A stretch of 64,000 nucleotides of DNA, from contig NZ_JAUTDO010000005.1 of NCBI RefSeq assembly GCF_030646165.1, forward strand, positions 62,001 through 126,000, in the 5' to 3' direction. Under the pieces are notes generated by a model. That model was given only the letters and a program-made list of their open reading frames with translations. It did not search any database and had not been told where the DNA came from. This document shows positions 1 through 8,896 of this stretch, piece by piece. How positions within the stretch are numbered: position 1 is the first letter of the stretch; the number at the start of each line of letters is the position of its first letter. The stretch is from Conexibacter sp. CPCC 206217 (GTDB lineage Bacteria; Actinomycetota; Thermoleophilia; Solirubrobacterales; Solirubrobacteraceae). The position numbers and the translations under genes are program-made.

Positions 1-2983
1 CGCGGCCAACGAGCTGACGGACGTGGCGGCGCTGGCGACGCTGCCGAACCTCTCCTACGTGGGCCTCTCGACCAACCGGATCACGGATCTGTCGCCGCTC
101 GCCGGTCTGACCAAGCTCGAGAACGTCGTCGCGGACGAGAACCGGCTGACCAGCATCGACTTCATCCTGAACCTCAAGCTGCTCACGAGCCTGTCCGTCT
201 ACAACAACCGCATCTCCGACGTGTCGGTGTTCGAGCAGATCCCCACGTTTGCGCAGTCCGGTCACCGGATCCGCTCGGTCAACTCGTCGATCAACCTGAT
301 GGGGAACCGGATCCGCGACCTGAGCGCGCTCGGCATCTATCCCGGGTCCAGACAGCAGGACAACGGGGCCAACATCCAGGCGTACGAGGACATCTACGTC
401 GGCCCGTACCAGGCTGGCGGGATCACGCTGGACCCGAAGCTCCTGGGCTTCACGACCATCTCCGGAACGAAGCCCTCACCGAACATCGGCACGCCCGGAA
501 CGGGCACCTACTCAGAGGACGGGCAGCTGACGCTGACCAATCCGGCCGCGCCGTTCATCGAGCTGCGCTCCGGCACGATCAACTGGACGGTGCACTTCTC
601 GGAGGATCCGGCGAAGCTCGCCGATCTGAAGATCAACGAGGTGGAGTCCAACGGGGACGCCGTCAACGGAGACTGGCTGGAGCTGTACAACCCGTCGAGC
701 ACGGCGGTGGACGTGTCGGGCCTGGTCCTGTCCGACAGCGACGACACACACAAGCTGACGCTCCCCGCGGGCAGCAGCGTGCCGGCGAGAGGGTACGCGG
801 CGTTCCGCACGGACGACCCGGCGGTGACCGGGAACTTCGGGCTGGGGGCCGCGGATTCGGTGCGGGTGTTCGCGCCGGGGACGACGGACCTGGCGTCGGC
901 GACGGCGATCGACTCGTACTCGTGGACGTCGCACGCGACGACGACGTATGGTCGGACGGCGCCGGGCGTCGGAGCGTGGGCAACGACGGATCACGGCACG
1001 TTCGCGGCGGAGAACGTGTTCCCGCTGCCGGTGTCGATCCCGACGGTCACTGTCTCGGGCGATGCGGCGAGCACGGATGGCCGGCCGAGCTTGACGGCGA
1101 CGGTGCGCAAGCCGGGCGGCAGCGACGTCGCCACGGATGCGACGGGCACGGTCGTGTTCAGCGTCGACGGGCAGGCGGTCAGCGGCCCAGTCACTGTGAG
1201 CAACGGGGTGGCGAGATGGACGCCGTCGGCGGCGCTGACGGGCTCCCCGTCGGGGACGGCGCATGCGGTCACGGCGAGATACGTCTCGGCGGGTGACAGC
1301 GATCCGTATGACGATTCGGCGGGTGCGAGCGATCCGTTCACCGTCACGGTCACGATCCTGGAGTTCGGCAACGCGACCATCGAGCTCTCCACGCAGACGC
1401 CGCACATGTGCCAGTCGGTCCAGACGACCATCTCGGGCTGGGGAGCGACCGCGCCTGACACGATCACCTACCAGTGGCAGATTCAGAGTCGGGACACGCT
1501 GCAGTGGAGCATGGCGCCCGGGGCCGGCAAGACCCAGGCGGCGTTCACTCCCTCGTATGAGTCGTACGACCAGCCGCTGCGCGCGTTGCGTGGCGACTTC
1601 GGGACCTACCGGCTGCAGGCCACGGGCGTCAAGGCGGGGTACGCGCCCAAGATCGTGATCGGGCCGACCGTCACCGTCAACGCGCAGACGCAGTTCACCG
1701 CGACGCCGGCGGCCACGCTGGACGTCACGGCGCCGAAGGTCGGGCAGAGAGTGACCGCGACGCATCCTGCCTGGTCGTCGTGCCTGCCGAGCAACTACGA
1801 CGGGGTGAAGTACGACTACCAGTGGTTGCGTGATGGGCAGCCGATCGCGGATGCGACTGACACGATCACGGGCGATCCGAAGCAGGTCTCCTACACCGCG
1901 ACCGTGGCCGACGCCGGGCACGTGCTCTCGCTGCGGGTGTCCGTGTCGGCACATCAGTTCCTCGAGAACACCTCGGTGACGTCGGCGGAGACGGCGAGAG
2001 TCGCCGACGGCGCGTTCACCGCGGCACCGGTGCCGACGCTCGACAACCTCTCCCCGAAGGTCGGGGAGACGCTGAGAGCGTCGGCCGGCACCTGGGCGCC
2101 GGCCGCCGCGTTCGCGTACCAGTGGCTGCGTGACGGTCAGCCGATCACGGGCGCAACCGACACGACCTACACCACGGTCGCGGCCGACGGCGGCCACGTG
2201 GTGAGTGTGAAGGTCACCGGCAGCGCGACGGGCTATGTGGCGACTGCGAAGGAGAGCGCGGCGACGGCGAGAGTCGCCGACGGCGCGTTCACCACGACGC
2301 CCGTGCCGACGCTCGACAACGCCGCGCCGAGAGTCGGGGAGACGCTGAGAGCGTCGGCCGGCACCTGGGCGCCGGTCGCCAGCCTGGAGTACCAGTGGCT
2401 GCGTGACGGCCAGCCGATCGCCGGCGCGACCAGCGCCACCTACACGGTGGTCGCGGCCGACGTCGACCACACGATCAGCGTGCAGGTCACCGGACGCGCC
2501 ACCGGCTACGCGACGGTGGTCAAGGTGAGCACGGCGACCGGCAAGGTCCCCGCGCTCCCCGTCGATCCCCCCAAGCAGGACCCGCCGGTGGAGAACCCGC
2601 CCGTGGTCAACCCGCCGGTCGTGAACCCGCCGCCGGCAGCGGACGGCGGCGGCAAGAAGGACGACACGCCGAAGGCCTCGTCGGTGCGCCCGTCGATCAG
2701 GGTCGCTGCTGTCAAGGGCGCCAAGGTGCAGGTGACGGTGTCGGTCAAGGGGCTCGCGAAGTCCCTCATCAGCCAGCGCGTCACGGTGAAGATCGCCGGC
2801 ATCAAGGGCTCCTTCACGGTCGCGCTCAAGCAGGGCACCGCCACGTTCAAGCTGCCGGCAAAGGCCCGCACAGCCAAGAAGGCGAGACTCACCGTCTCAC
2901 TGACGAAGTTCACCAAGCGGGCGGGCGGGAAGACCTACCTCGTCCGCGCGGCCACCAAGACGGCGACCGTCGGCGTCCGGTAG
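1..2983 (+). CDS. Secreted leucine-rich-repeat / lamin-tail / Ig-like repeat surface protein (5' end outside window)
   Basis: The frame is open from base 2 and already inside an LRR, so the true start and signal peptide lie upstream. In order it shows internalin-type LRRs of about 22 residues (NRITDLSPLAGLTKLENVV); a YVGPYQAGG segment shared with the next gene; a lamin-tail-like domain (KINEVESNGDAVNGDWLELY); an Ig-like domain; three Ig-like modules centred on YQWLRDGQPI; a Pro/Val-rich linker; and a basic C-terminal module. Several hundred residues of small beta-domains point to an extracellular adhesin or binding protein, and no catalytic motif is visible. The stop lies two bases before the next gene's start, which suggests an operon. 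Arg codons include many AGA, unusual at this G+C. Family assignment is confident; the ligand is unknown. Confidence 0.85.
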   Translation, partial: AANELTDVAALATLPNLSYVGLSTNRITDLSPLAGLTKLENVVADENRLTSIDFILNLKLLTSLSVYNNRISDVSVFEQIPTFAQSGHRIRSVNSSINLMGNRIRDLSALGIYPGSRQQDNGANIQAYEDIYVGPYQAGGITLDPKLLGFTTISGTKPSPNIGTPGTGTYSEDGQLTLTNPAAPFIELRSGTINWTVHFSEDPAKLADLKINEVESNGDAVNGDWLELYNPSSTAVDVSGLVLSDSDDTHKLTLPAGSSVPARGYAAFRTDDPAVTGNFGLGAADSVRVFAPGTTDLASATAIDSYSWTSHATTTYGRTAPGVGAWATTDHGTFAAENVFPLPVSIPTVTVSGDAASTDGRPSLTATVRKPGGSDVATDATGTVVFSVDGQAVSGPVTVSNGVARWTPSAALTGSPSGTAHAVTARYVSAGDSDPYDDSAGASDPFTVTVTILEFGNATIELSTQTPHMCQSVQTTISGWGATAPDTITYQWQIQSRDTLQWSMAPGAGKTQAAFTPSYESYDQPLRALRGDFGTYRLQATGVKAGYAPKIVIGPTVTVNAQTQFTATPAATLDVTAPKVGQRVTATHPAWSSCLPSNYDGVKYDYQWLRDGQPIADATDTITGDPKQVSYTATVADAGHVLSLRVSVSAHQFLENTSVTSAETARVADGAFTAAPVPTLDNLSPKVGETLRASAGTWAPAAAFAYQWLRDGQPITGATDTTYTTVAADGGHVVSVKVTGSATGYVATAKESAATARVADGAFTTTPVPTLDNAAPRVGETLRASAGTWAPVASLEYQWLRDGQPIAGATSATYTVVAADVDHTISVQVTGRATGYATVVKVSTATGKVPALPVDPPKQDPPVENPPVVNPPVVNPPPAADGGGKKDDTPKASSVRPSIRVAAVKGAKVQVTVSVKGLAKSLISQRVTVKIAGIKGSFTVALKQGTATFKLPAKARTAKKARLTVSLTKFTKRAGGKTYLVRAATKTATVGVR
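1991..2536 (+). repeat. Two tandem 273-bp Ig-like module repeats
   Basis: Two units begin at 1991 and 2264, each with acggcgagagtcgccgacgg, exactly 273 bp (91 codons) apart. They are nearly identical over long stretches, including the YQWLRDGQPI core. A more diverged third copy precedes them. The whole-codon period and high DNA identity indicate recent in-frame duplication, giving a length-variable surface protein. Confidence 0.85.
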
Positions 2984-2985
2984 CC

Positions 2986-5900
2986 GTGATGCCTCTCCTC
3001 GCACGCTCACGCGGCGACCGTCCGGTTCGGGCGGTCGCCGCCGCGCTCGCCGCGGCGCTGCTGCTCGCCCTTCCGGCGGCGGTCGTCCCGCAGGCGGCGC
3101 ATGCGGCCGACGGTGACGCCGTTCGGATCCCCGACGCGCCGCTGAAGGCCGCGATCAACGCCGCGCTGGGCGCCGGGCGCGCCGCCGACCAGGACGTGAC
3201 GGTCGCCGAGGCGCGGACGATCACGTCGCTGACGGTGTCCGGCGACGACGGCGTCTCCAGCCTCGTCGGTGCCCAGGCGCTGACCGGGCTCAAGAGCCTG
3301 ATCGTCTCCGCCGACCGCGGGCTGACGGACGTCAGCCCGCTCGCGGGGCTCGGCCTGACGCGGCTGACGATCGCCGGCGGCGCATTGCAGGGAACGCTGG
3401 AGCGCATCGGCACGCTGAGCGCCTTGACGACGCTGGAGCTGACCGACGATCGCGTGCAGGACGCCGCGCCGTTGCGAGGACTGGCAAAGCTGGAGATCCT
3501 CGCTCTCTCGGACAACGAGATCGCCGACGTGGCGCCGCTCAACGACCTGAGACTCCTCACGTCGCTCAACCTGCGGGCCAACCGCGTCGCGAGCATCAGC
3601 GCGCTGACCGGCCTGTCGAGACTGGCCAACCTCGACGTCTCGGGCAACAGGATCGAGGACATCTCGGTGCTGTCGCGCTACACGTCCCAGCTCGGGTTCT
3701 CGAGCCTGGCGAACAACCGGATCAGCGACTTCTCGGTCCTCCTGCCCGCCCGCGTGCTGCCGGCCAGCACCGGGCAGCAGGTGTACGTCGGCCCGTACCA
3801 GGCCGGCGGGATGCACGTGCCGCTGGAGCGCGCCGAGGGCATCCCCCTGACGATGAACCCGGCCGAGGGCAGCTACGACTCGGCGACGGACACGCTGACG
3901 CTGAGAGACCCGACGGCGCCGAGCGCCGCGGTGCAGCCGAACTGGACGGTCAACTTCGCCACGCCGCCGGTCGACCCGAGCATCACCGGCACGGCCGAGG
4001 TCGGCCGGACGCTGGGCGCCGAGCTCGGCAGCCTCGCCAAGCCCGGCTGCCTGGCGCGCTACCAGTGGCGCCGCGAGGGCGTCGACATCGCCGGTGCGAC
4101 CGCCGCGACCTACGTCCTGGCCGCGAGCGACATCGGCAGCCGGATCAGCGTCCTGGTCGGCTGCGGGGACGCGCAGGCGGTCACGTCGTCGACCGCGTCG
4201 GTGGTCGGGGCGCCCGACGCGACGCCGATGATCGAGCTCAGCGCCAGAGTGCAGACCGGGGTGGTGGGCGATCCGACCAACCCGGGCGTGACGGTGCGGG
4301 TCGGGCAGACCGACCTGGACGGCCAGCGCGTCGCACCGTCGAGGCTGCAGGTGACCGCGAACGTCACCGGCAGCACAGCGGTGATCGACAACGCCGGGGT
4401 GCGCATCACCGGCGCCGGCCCGACGCGGACGGTGTCGCTGGAGCCCAGCCAGCGCGGGATCTCCTCGGTGACGTTCACGGTGACCGCCCCGAGCGGCAAG
4501 ACCGCGACCGTGCCGATGGACTACTACTCGTCGATCAGAACGACGCCGACGAGCCGCGTCCTGATCGGGCAGGGCGACTCCTCGACCGCGATCCCCGCCG
4601 GCGACGGCCACCTGCTGGTGGCCGACGACGAGCGCGGCGAGATCGGCCTCTACGACCCGCGCGTGTCGGGGCCGGCGATCACGGAGTTCCCCTCGCCGCA
4701 GGACAGCGAGATCGACTACGAGTCCTCGGCACGGCTCGGCGACTCGATCTTCTGGTTCGGCTCGCACGGCAACAAGAAGGACGGCGAGATCCAGAGCAGC
4801 CGCTACTTCGTGTTCGAGAACACGGTGACCGGCAGAGGCCGCGACACGAAGCTGACGCCGACCGGCGCCCCGTACCGCGGGCTGCGCTCCGACCTCGTCA
4901 CGTGGGATCGCGCCAACGGCGACCGGCTCGGGTTCTTCGCGGCGACGCGGGAGGGCGTGCAGCCCGATCTGGCGACCGGCTTCAACCTCGAGGGCGCGGA
5001 GTTCTCGCCCGACGACAGCGAGCTGTACCTCGCCTTCCGCTCCCCGGCCGTCAGAGTCGACGGGCAGGTCCGCGCGGTGATCGTGCCGGTGCAGAACCTC
5101 CCGGCGCTCACCCAGGGCAAAGCGTCCAGAGCTCGCTTCGGCGAGCCGATCCTGCTCGACCTCGGCGGGATGAGCATCCGTGAGATCCGCAAGAACGCCG
5201 CCGGCCAGTACCTGATCATCGGCGGCACGCCCGGGATGTGGACCGGCGCGAGCGCGCAGGCGCTGTTCGCGTGGACGGGCTTCCGCGAGGACCCGGCCGT
5301 GCGGCTCGACACGACGCTGCCGCCCGACCTGGAGCCGATGCACACCGACAACGCCGGCGCCTGGGAGGGCATCGGGGAGCTGCCCGAGGACCTGGCGGAC
5401 GGATCGCAGGTGCGGCTGATCATGGACCAGGGCTACGACGTGCTGTACAGCAACAGCGACAACGAGAACAAGAAGTTCCAGCTCGCGGCGCGCAAGGCGC
5501 GCACCGACACGTTCACGCTGACGGGCAACCTCGGGCTGAAGGGCGAGGTCTCGGCGATCGGGGCGTTCGGAGCCCAGGCGGCCAACACGATCGGGGCTCC
5601 GCAGACGGTCACGATCACCAGCACCGGCTCCGAGCGGGTGCGCGTGAGCAAGGCGTACGTCACCAGCGCCAGCGGTCAGGCCGACGACTTCCTGATCAGC
5701 ACCAACAGCTGCGCGTATGCCGACCCGGGGCCGGGCGCGTCGTGCGCGATCAGCGTGCGCTTCGCGCCGACGCAGCCGGCCACCAGCTCGACAGCGCAGC
5801 TCGTGATCGAGAGCAACCTGCCGGGCGGCAACCGCACGATCGCGCTGACCGGCACCTCCACGACCCTGCCCAGGGGCGAGACCGGCACCGACGGCAGAGA

Positions 5901-6330
5901 CGGTCCGCAGGGACCGGCCGGTCCGCTGGGTCCCGTCGGTCCGTTGGGTCCGGTGGGTCCGTCGGGTTCGGTAGGTCCGGTGGGGCCGGCGGGCGCGGAC
6001 GGCAAGCCGGGGACGTTCACGTTCGCGGCGGTCAGCTCCAAGGTCTCGGTTCGCCGCGGCCGGTCGGTGAGCATCGCGCTGCGGCTCGCCAACGACACCG
6101 CGCAGGCGGTCGGCGCATCGACCGCGACAGCCAGAGCGCCGCAGGCGCTGCGGGTCTCCGGCAAGCGGTCGCTCAAGGTCGCGTCGCTGCGCGCGGGGCA
6201 GGCCACGACCGTGCGGCTGCGGCTGCGGGTCGGACGCACGGCGAAGGTCGGCGCGCACCGCGTCGCCGTCTCGCTGAAGGTCGGCGGTCGGACCGTGACG
6301 CGCACCGTCACGGTCCGGGTGACCCGCTGA
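2986..6330 (+). CDS. Secreted LRR / DUF3616-like propeller / collagen-like surface protein
   Basis: A GTG start is followed directly by ATG (2989), either of which may be used. A signal peptide ends near AHA-ADG (about residue 40). Domains in order are internalin-type LRRs (about 60-250), the YVGPYQAGG segment, an Ig-like module (YQWRREGVDI), a long region resembling DUF3616 propellers (EGAEFSPDDSELYLAF, LDLGGMSIREI, LIMDQGYD), an ASPM/SPD-2/Hydin-like Ig domain (CAISVRFAPTQ), a short collagen-like Gly-Pro stretch, and a basic CARDB-like C-terminus. It is probably an extracellular surface protein; no active site is recognised. Its stop overlaps the next gene's ATG by one base (TGATG), implying translational coupling. 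The next gene is a paralogue lacking the LRRs. DUF3616 is named from memory of the motif pattern. Confidence 0.85.
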   Translation: MMPLLARSRGDRPVRAVAAALAAALLLALPAAVVPQAAHAADGDAVRIPDAPLKAAINAALGAGRAADQDVTVAEARTITSLTVSGDDGVSSLVGAQALTGLKSLIVSADRGLTDVSPLAGLGLTRLTIAGGALQGTLERIGTLSALTTLELTDDRVQDAAPLRGLAKLEILALSDNEIADVAPLNDLRLLTSLNLRANRVASISALTGLSRLANLDVSGNRIEDISVLSRYTSQLGFSSLANNRISDFSVLLPARVLPASTGQQVYVGPYQAGGMHVPLERAEGIPLTMNPAEGSYDSATDTLTLRDPTAPSAAVQPNWTVNFATPPVDPSITGTAEVGRTLGAELGSLAKPGCLARYQWRREGVDIAGATAATYVLAASDIGSRISVLVGCGDAQAVTSSTASVVGAPDATPMIELSARVQTGVVGDPTNPGVTVRVGQTDLDGQRVAPSRLQVTANVTGSTAVIDNAGVRITGAGPTRTVSLEPSQRGISSVTFTVTAPSGKTATVPMDYYSSIRTTPTSRVLIGQGDSSTAIPAGDGHLLVADDERGEIGLYDPRVSGPAITEFPSPQDSEIDYESSARLGDSIFWFGSHGNKKDGEIQSSRYFVFENTVTGRGRDTKLTPTGAPYRGLRSDLVTWDRANGDRLGFFAATREGVQPDLATGFNLEGAEFSPDDSELYLAFRSPAVRVDGQVRAVIVPVQNLPALTQGKASRARFGEPILLDLGGMSIREIRKNAAGQYLIIGGTPGMWTGASAQALFAWTGFREDPAVRLDTTLPPDLEPMHTDNAGAWEGIGELPEDLADGSQVRLIMDQGYDVLYSNSDNENKKFQLAARKARTDTFTLTGNLGLKGEVSAIGAFGAQAANTIGAPQTVTITSTGSERVRVSKAYVTSASGQADDFLISTNSCAYADPGPGASCAISVRFAPTQPATSSTAQLVIESNLPGGNRTIALTGTSTTLPRGETGTDGRDGPQGPAGPLGPVGPLGPVGPSGSVGPVGPAGADGKPGTFTFAAVSSKVSVRRGRSVSIALRLANDTAQAVGASTATARAPQALRVSGKRSLKVASLRAGQATTVRLRLRVGRTAKVGAHRVAVSLKVGGRTVTRTVTVRVTR

Positions 6331-8896
6331 TGCCCGGCCAGCGCACGCTCGGCGCGCTGCTGGGCGCCGCGATCCTGGCCGCGGGCGCGACGTCGGCCCG
6401 TGCGGCCGACGTCGCTCCGACGCTCGCCGGCCCGCTGCAGGTCGGCACCTACGTCGACCGCGTGGGTGGGTGCAGCGGGCCGCAGCGATGGCTGCGCGAC
6501 GGTGACGCGATCGATCGCGCGACGCAGGCGTCGTACATGCTCAAGGCCGCGGACCTCGGCCACCACATCACCGTCCGGGTGACGTGCACGGACAGCGGGG
6601 GCACCGTGCAAGCGACGTCCAGCGGCGTCGTGACGAGCACCGCCCCGGAGCTGCCGGTGATCGAGTGGACGCAGACGCCGCCCCTGGGCGGCAACCTCTT
6701 CTACCTCGCGCAGTCCAGCGTGCTGGGGGATCCGACCGATCCGGGCATCGGGCTCAACGTCGGGCAGCTCGGGGCCGACAACGCCACGCCGGTCGATCCG
6801 ACCGAGCTGCAGATCGGCGTCGCGGTGCAGTCGAACGGCAGAGACGTCGTGCCGATCGATGCCGCTGGGGTCGAGATCATCGGCAGCGGCAACGCGCGGC
6901 GGGTCGTGTTCCATCCGCAACGGCAGGGCGTCGCCAGGCTGGTCTTCACGGTGACCGGGACGACCGGCAAGACGGCGTCGTTCGGGCTGGACTACTTCGC
7001 GTCGACGGCGACGACGCCGACCAGCCGGGTGCTGCAGATGGCCAGCGACGCGTCGACGGCGATCGGCGTCGGCGACGGCTACATCATGGTCGCCGACGAC
7101 GAGCGCGGCCCGATCGGGCTGTACGACGAGAACAGGTCGGGCGCTCCGCTGGCGTACTTCAACGTCGGCACCGGTGCCGGCGAGGTGGACTTCGAGTCCT
7201 CCGCCCGCAACGGCGACGCGGTCTTCTGGCTCGGCTCGCACGGCAACTCCAAGAAGGGCGTGATCGAGACCAGCCGCCATACGGTCTACGAGTCCAGACT
7301 CGAAGGCTCCGGCGCCAACGCGACGCTGACGGCGGTCGGCTCCTACGCGAACCTGCGCAGGGACCTGCTGACGTGGGACCAGGAGAACGGCAACCGCTTC
7401 GGGCTGGTCGCGGCCGCCGCGGCGGGCATGGCACCCGACGGGGTCGACCGCTTCACATCGAGGGCGCGGAGTTCTCGCCCGACGGCCGCGAGCTGTACCT
7501 CGGGTTCCGGGCGCCGCTGGCGCCTCGCGTGCCGGGCGGCAAGGCGCTGATCGTGCCGGTGGAGAACATCCAGGCGCTGACCCGGGGGCAGGCGACGAAG
7601 GCGCAGTTCGGCGAGCCGATCGAGCTGGCGCTCGGCGGGCACAGCATCCGCGAGCTGCGCCGCAACGACGCCGGCGAATACCTCATCCTCGCCGGCGACG
7701 CCGTCCCGGACGCGAGATCGGTCGACCAGTCGCTGTGGTACTGGGACGGTCGCCGCGAGACCGCGCCGCAGCGGCTCACGACGGAGCTGCCGCACGACAT
7801 CGAGCCGTGCACCTTGCAGACCGGGGCGTGGGAGGGCATCGGCGAGCTGCCCGACCGCCTCGATCCCGGCGCGCAGGTGCGGCTGATCATGGACCAGGGC
7901 TACGACTGCATGTACGCGCCGCCGAATCTCCCGGGCCAGCCGGTCACCGACGGGACCCGCACGGAGAACAAGGACGTCACCCAGGAGCTCGTGCGCAAGT
8001 CGCGCACCGACACGGTGACGCTGTCCGGCGCGCTGGGCTTCGAGGCCGGCATCCGCGCGCCTGATGTGTTCGTCGATCAGCTGGTGGGCACGGTCTCCGC
8101 GCCGCGGCAGGTGACCGTGACCAATACCGGCATCAAGCCGCTGGTGCTCGGCGATGTCTCCCTGGTCGACGAGGGCGCCCGCTCCGCCGCCGAGTTCCGG
8201 CTCGGGGACGGCACCTGCGAGGGCACGACGCTCGCGGTCGACGCGTCGTGCACGATTGACGTGCGCTTCGCGCCCACGCAGGCGAATGCGACCTCGAGCG
8301 CGCAGGTCGTGGTCGAGGGCAACGTCGAGGGCGGCCGCGCGACCGCGGCGCTGACGGGCAACTCGGTCGCCGCGCCCGTGGAGGACCCACCGGTGGTGGA
8401 TCCGCCCGCGGAGGACCCGCCGGTGGTGGATCCGCCGGTGGTGGATCCGCCGGTGGTGGATCCGCCGGTGGTGGATCCGCCGCTGCCAGGTCCTCCGCTG
8501 CTGACGCCGCCGGTGCTGGGCCTGCCGTCGCCGGATGGCGCCGGCAAGCGACCCGAGCGGCCGGCGCGCACGACGCTGCCGGTGCGCACGGCGGTGTCGG
8601 TCACGTCGCTCAAGGGCCGCAAGCTCCAGCTCGCGGTGTCGGCGAGGGGCGTGCCGCGGGCGCAGCTCGGCCAGCGGCTGACGGTGCGCGTGAAGGGGGT
8701 CGAGCGCGCGTTCTCTGTGCGGTTGAAGCAGGGGCGGGCGACGATCTCCCTGGCGGGCCGCGGCGCGCGGGCGGTGCGGACGGGCCGGCCGGTGTCGGTG
8801 TCGGTGTCGCTTCCGGCGTTCTCGGTGACCTCGGGGACCACGATCCTCCGGGCGGCGAAGGCGACGAAGACGGTCCGTGTGACCGTCCGCAGGTGA
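6330..8896 (+). pseudogene. Frameshifted secreted Ig-like / DUF3616-like propeller protein
   Basis: The ATG at 6330 starts a protein with a signal peptide ending near ARA-ADV. An Ig-like module follows (RWLRDGDAI), then a propeller-like region paralogous to the preceding gene (VADDERGPIGLYD). At TTC 7452-7454 the homology jumps from this frame to the +2 frame, which continues as IEGAEFSPDGRELYLGF and runs to 8896. The sequence reads ttcacatcgag where the paralogue predicts ttc-aac-atc-gag, so one A near 7455 is missing. Adding it restores a single frame of 855 residues. The distal part has DUF3616-like motifs, a Hydin-like domain (CTIDVRFAPTQ), a PPVVD repeat linker and the basic C-terminal module seen in the genes on either side. 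As written, translation ends near 7550. No slippery heptamer is visible. It is either a recent pseudogene or a sequence error. Confidence 0.85.
8381..8482 (+). repeat. 15-bp-period tandem repeat encoding PPVVD linker
   Basis: About seven units of ccggtggtggatccg-like sequence encode a Pro/Val/Asp linker between the Hydin-like domain and the C-terminal module. Several consecutive units are identical at DNA level, so copy number could easily vary by slippage while frame is kept. It resembles wall-spanning spacers of actinobacterial surface proteins. Confidence 0.8.

Noticed and set aside
3007..6258. Long open frame on the minus strand opposite the second surface gene
   Set aside because: It is an antisense by-product of extreme third-position G+C: Arg/Asp/His-rich low-complexity translation, no domain, and the plus strand has a clear signal peptide and domains.
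7440..7470. Programmed ribosomal frameshifting
   Set aside because: No slippery heptamer or downstream stem is seen at the break, and a one-base deletion in an AAC codon explains it fully.
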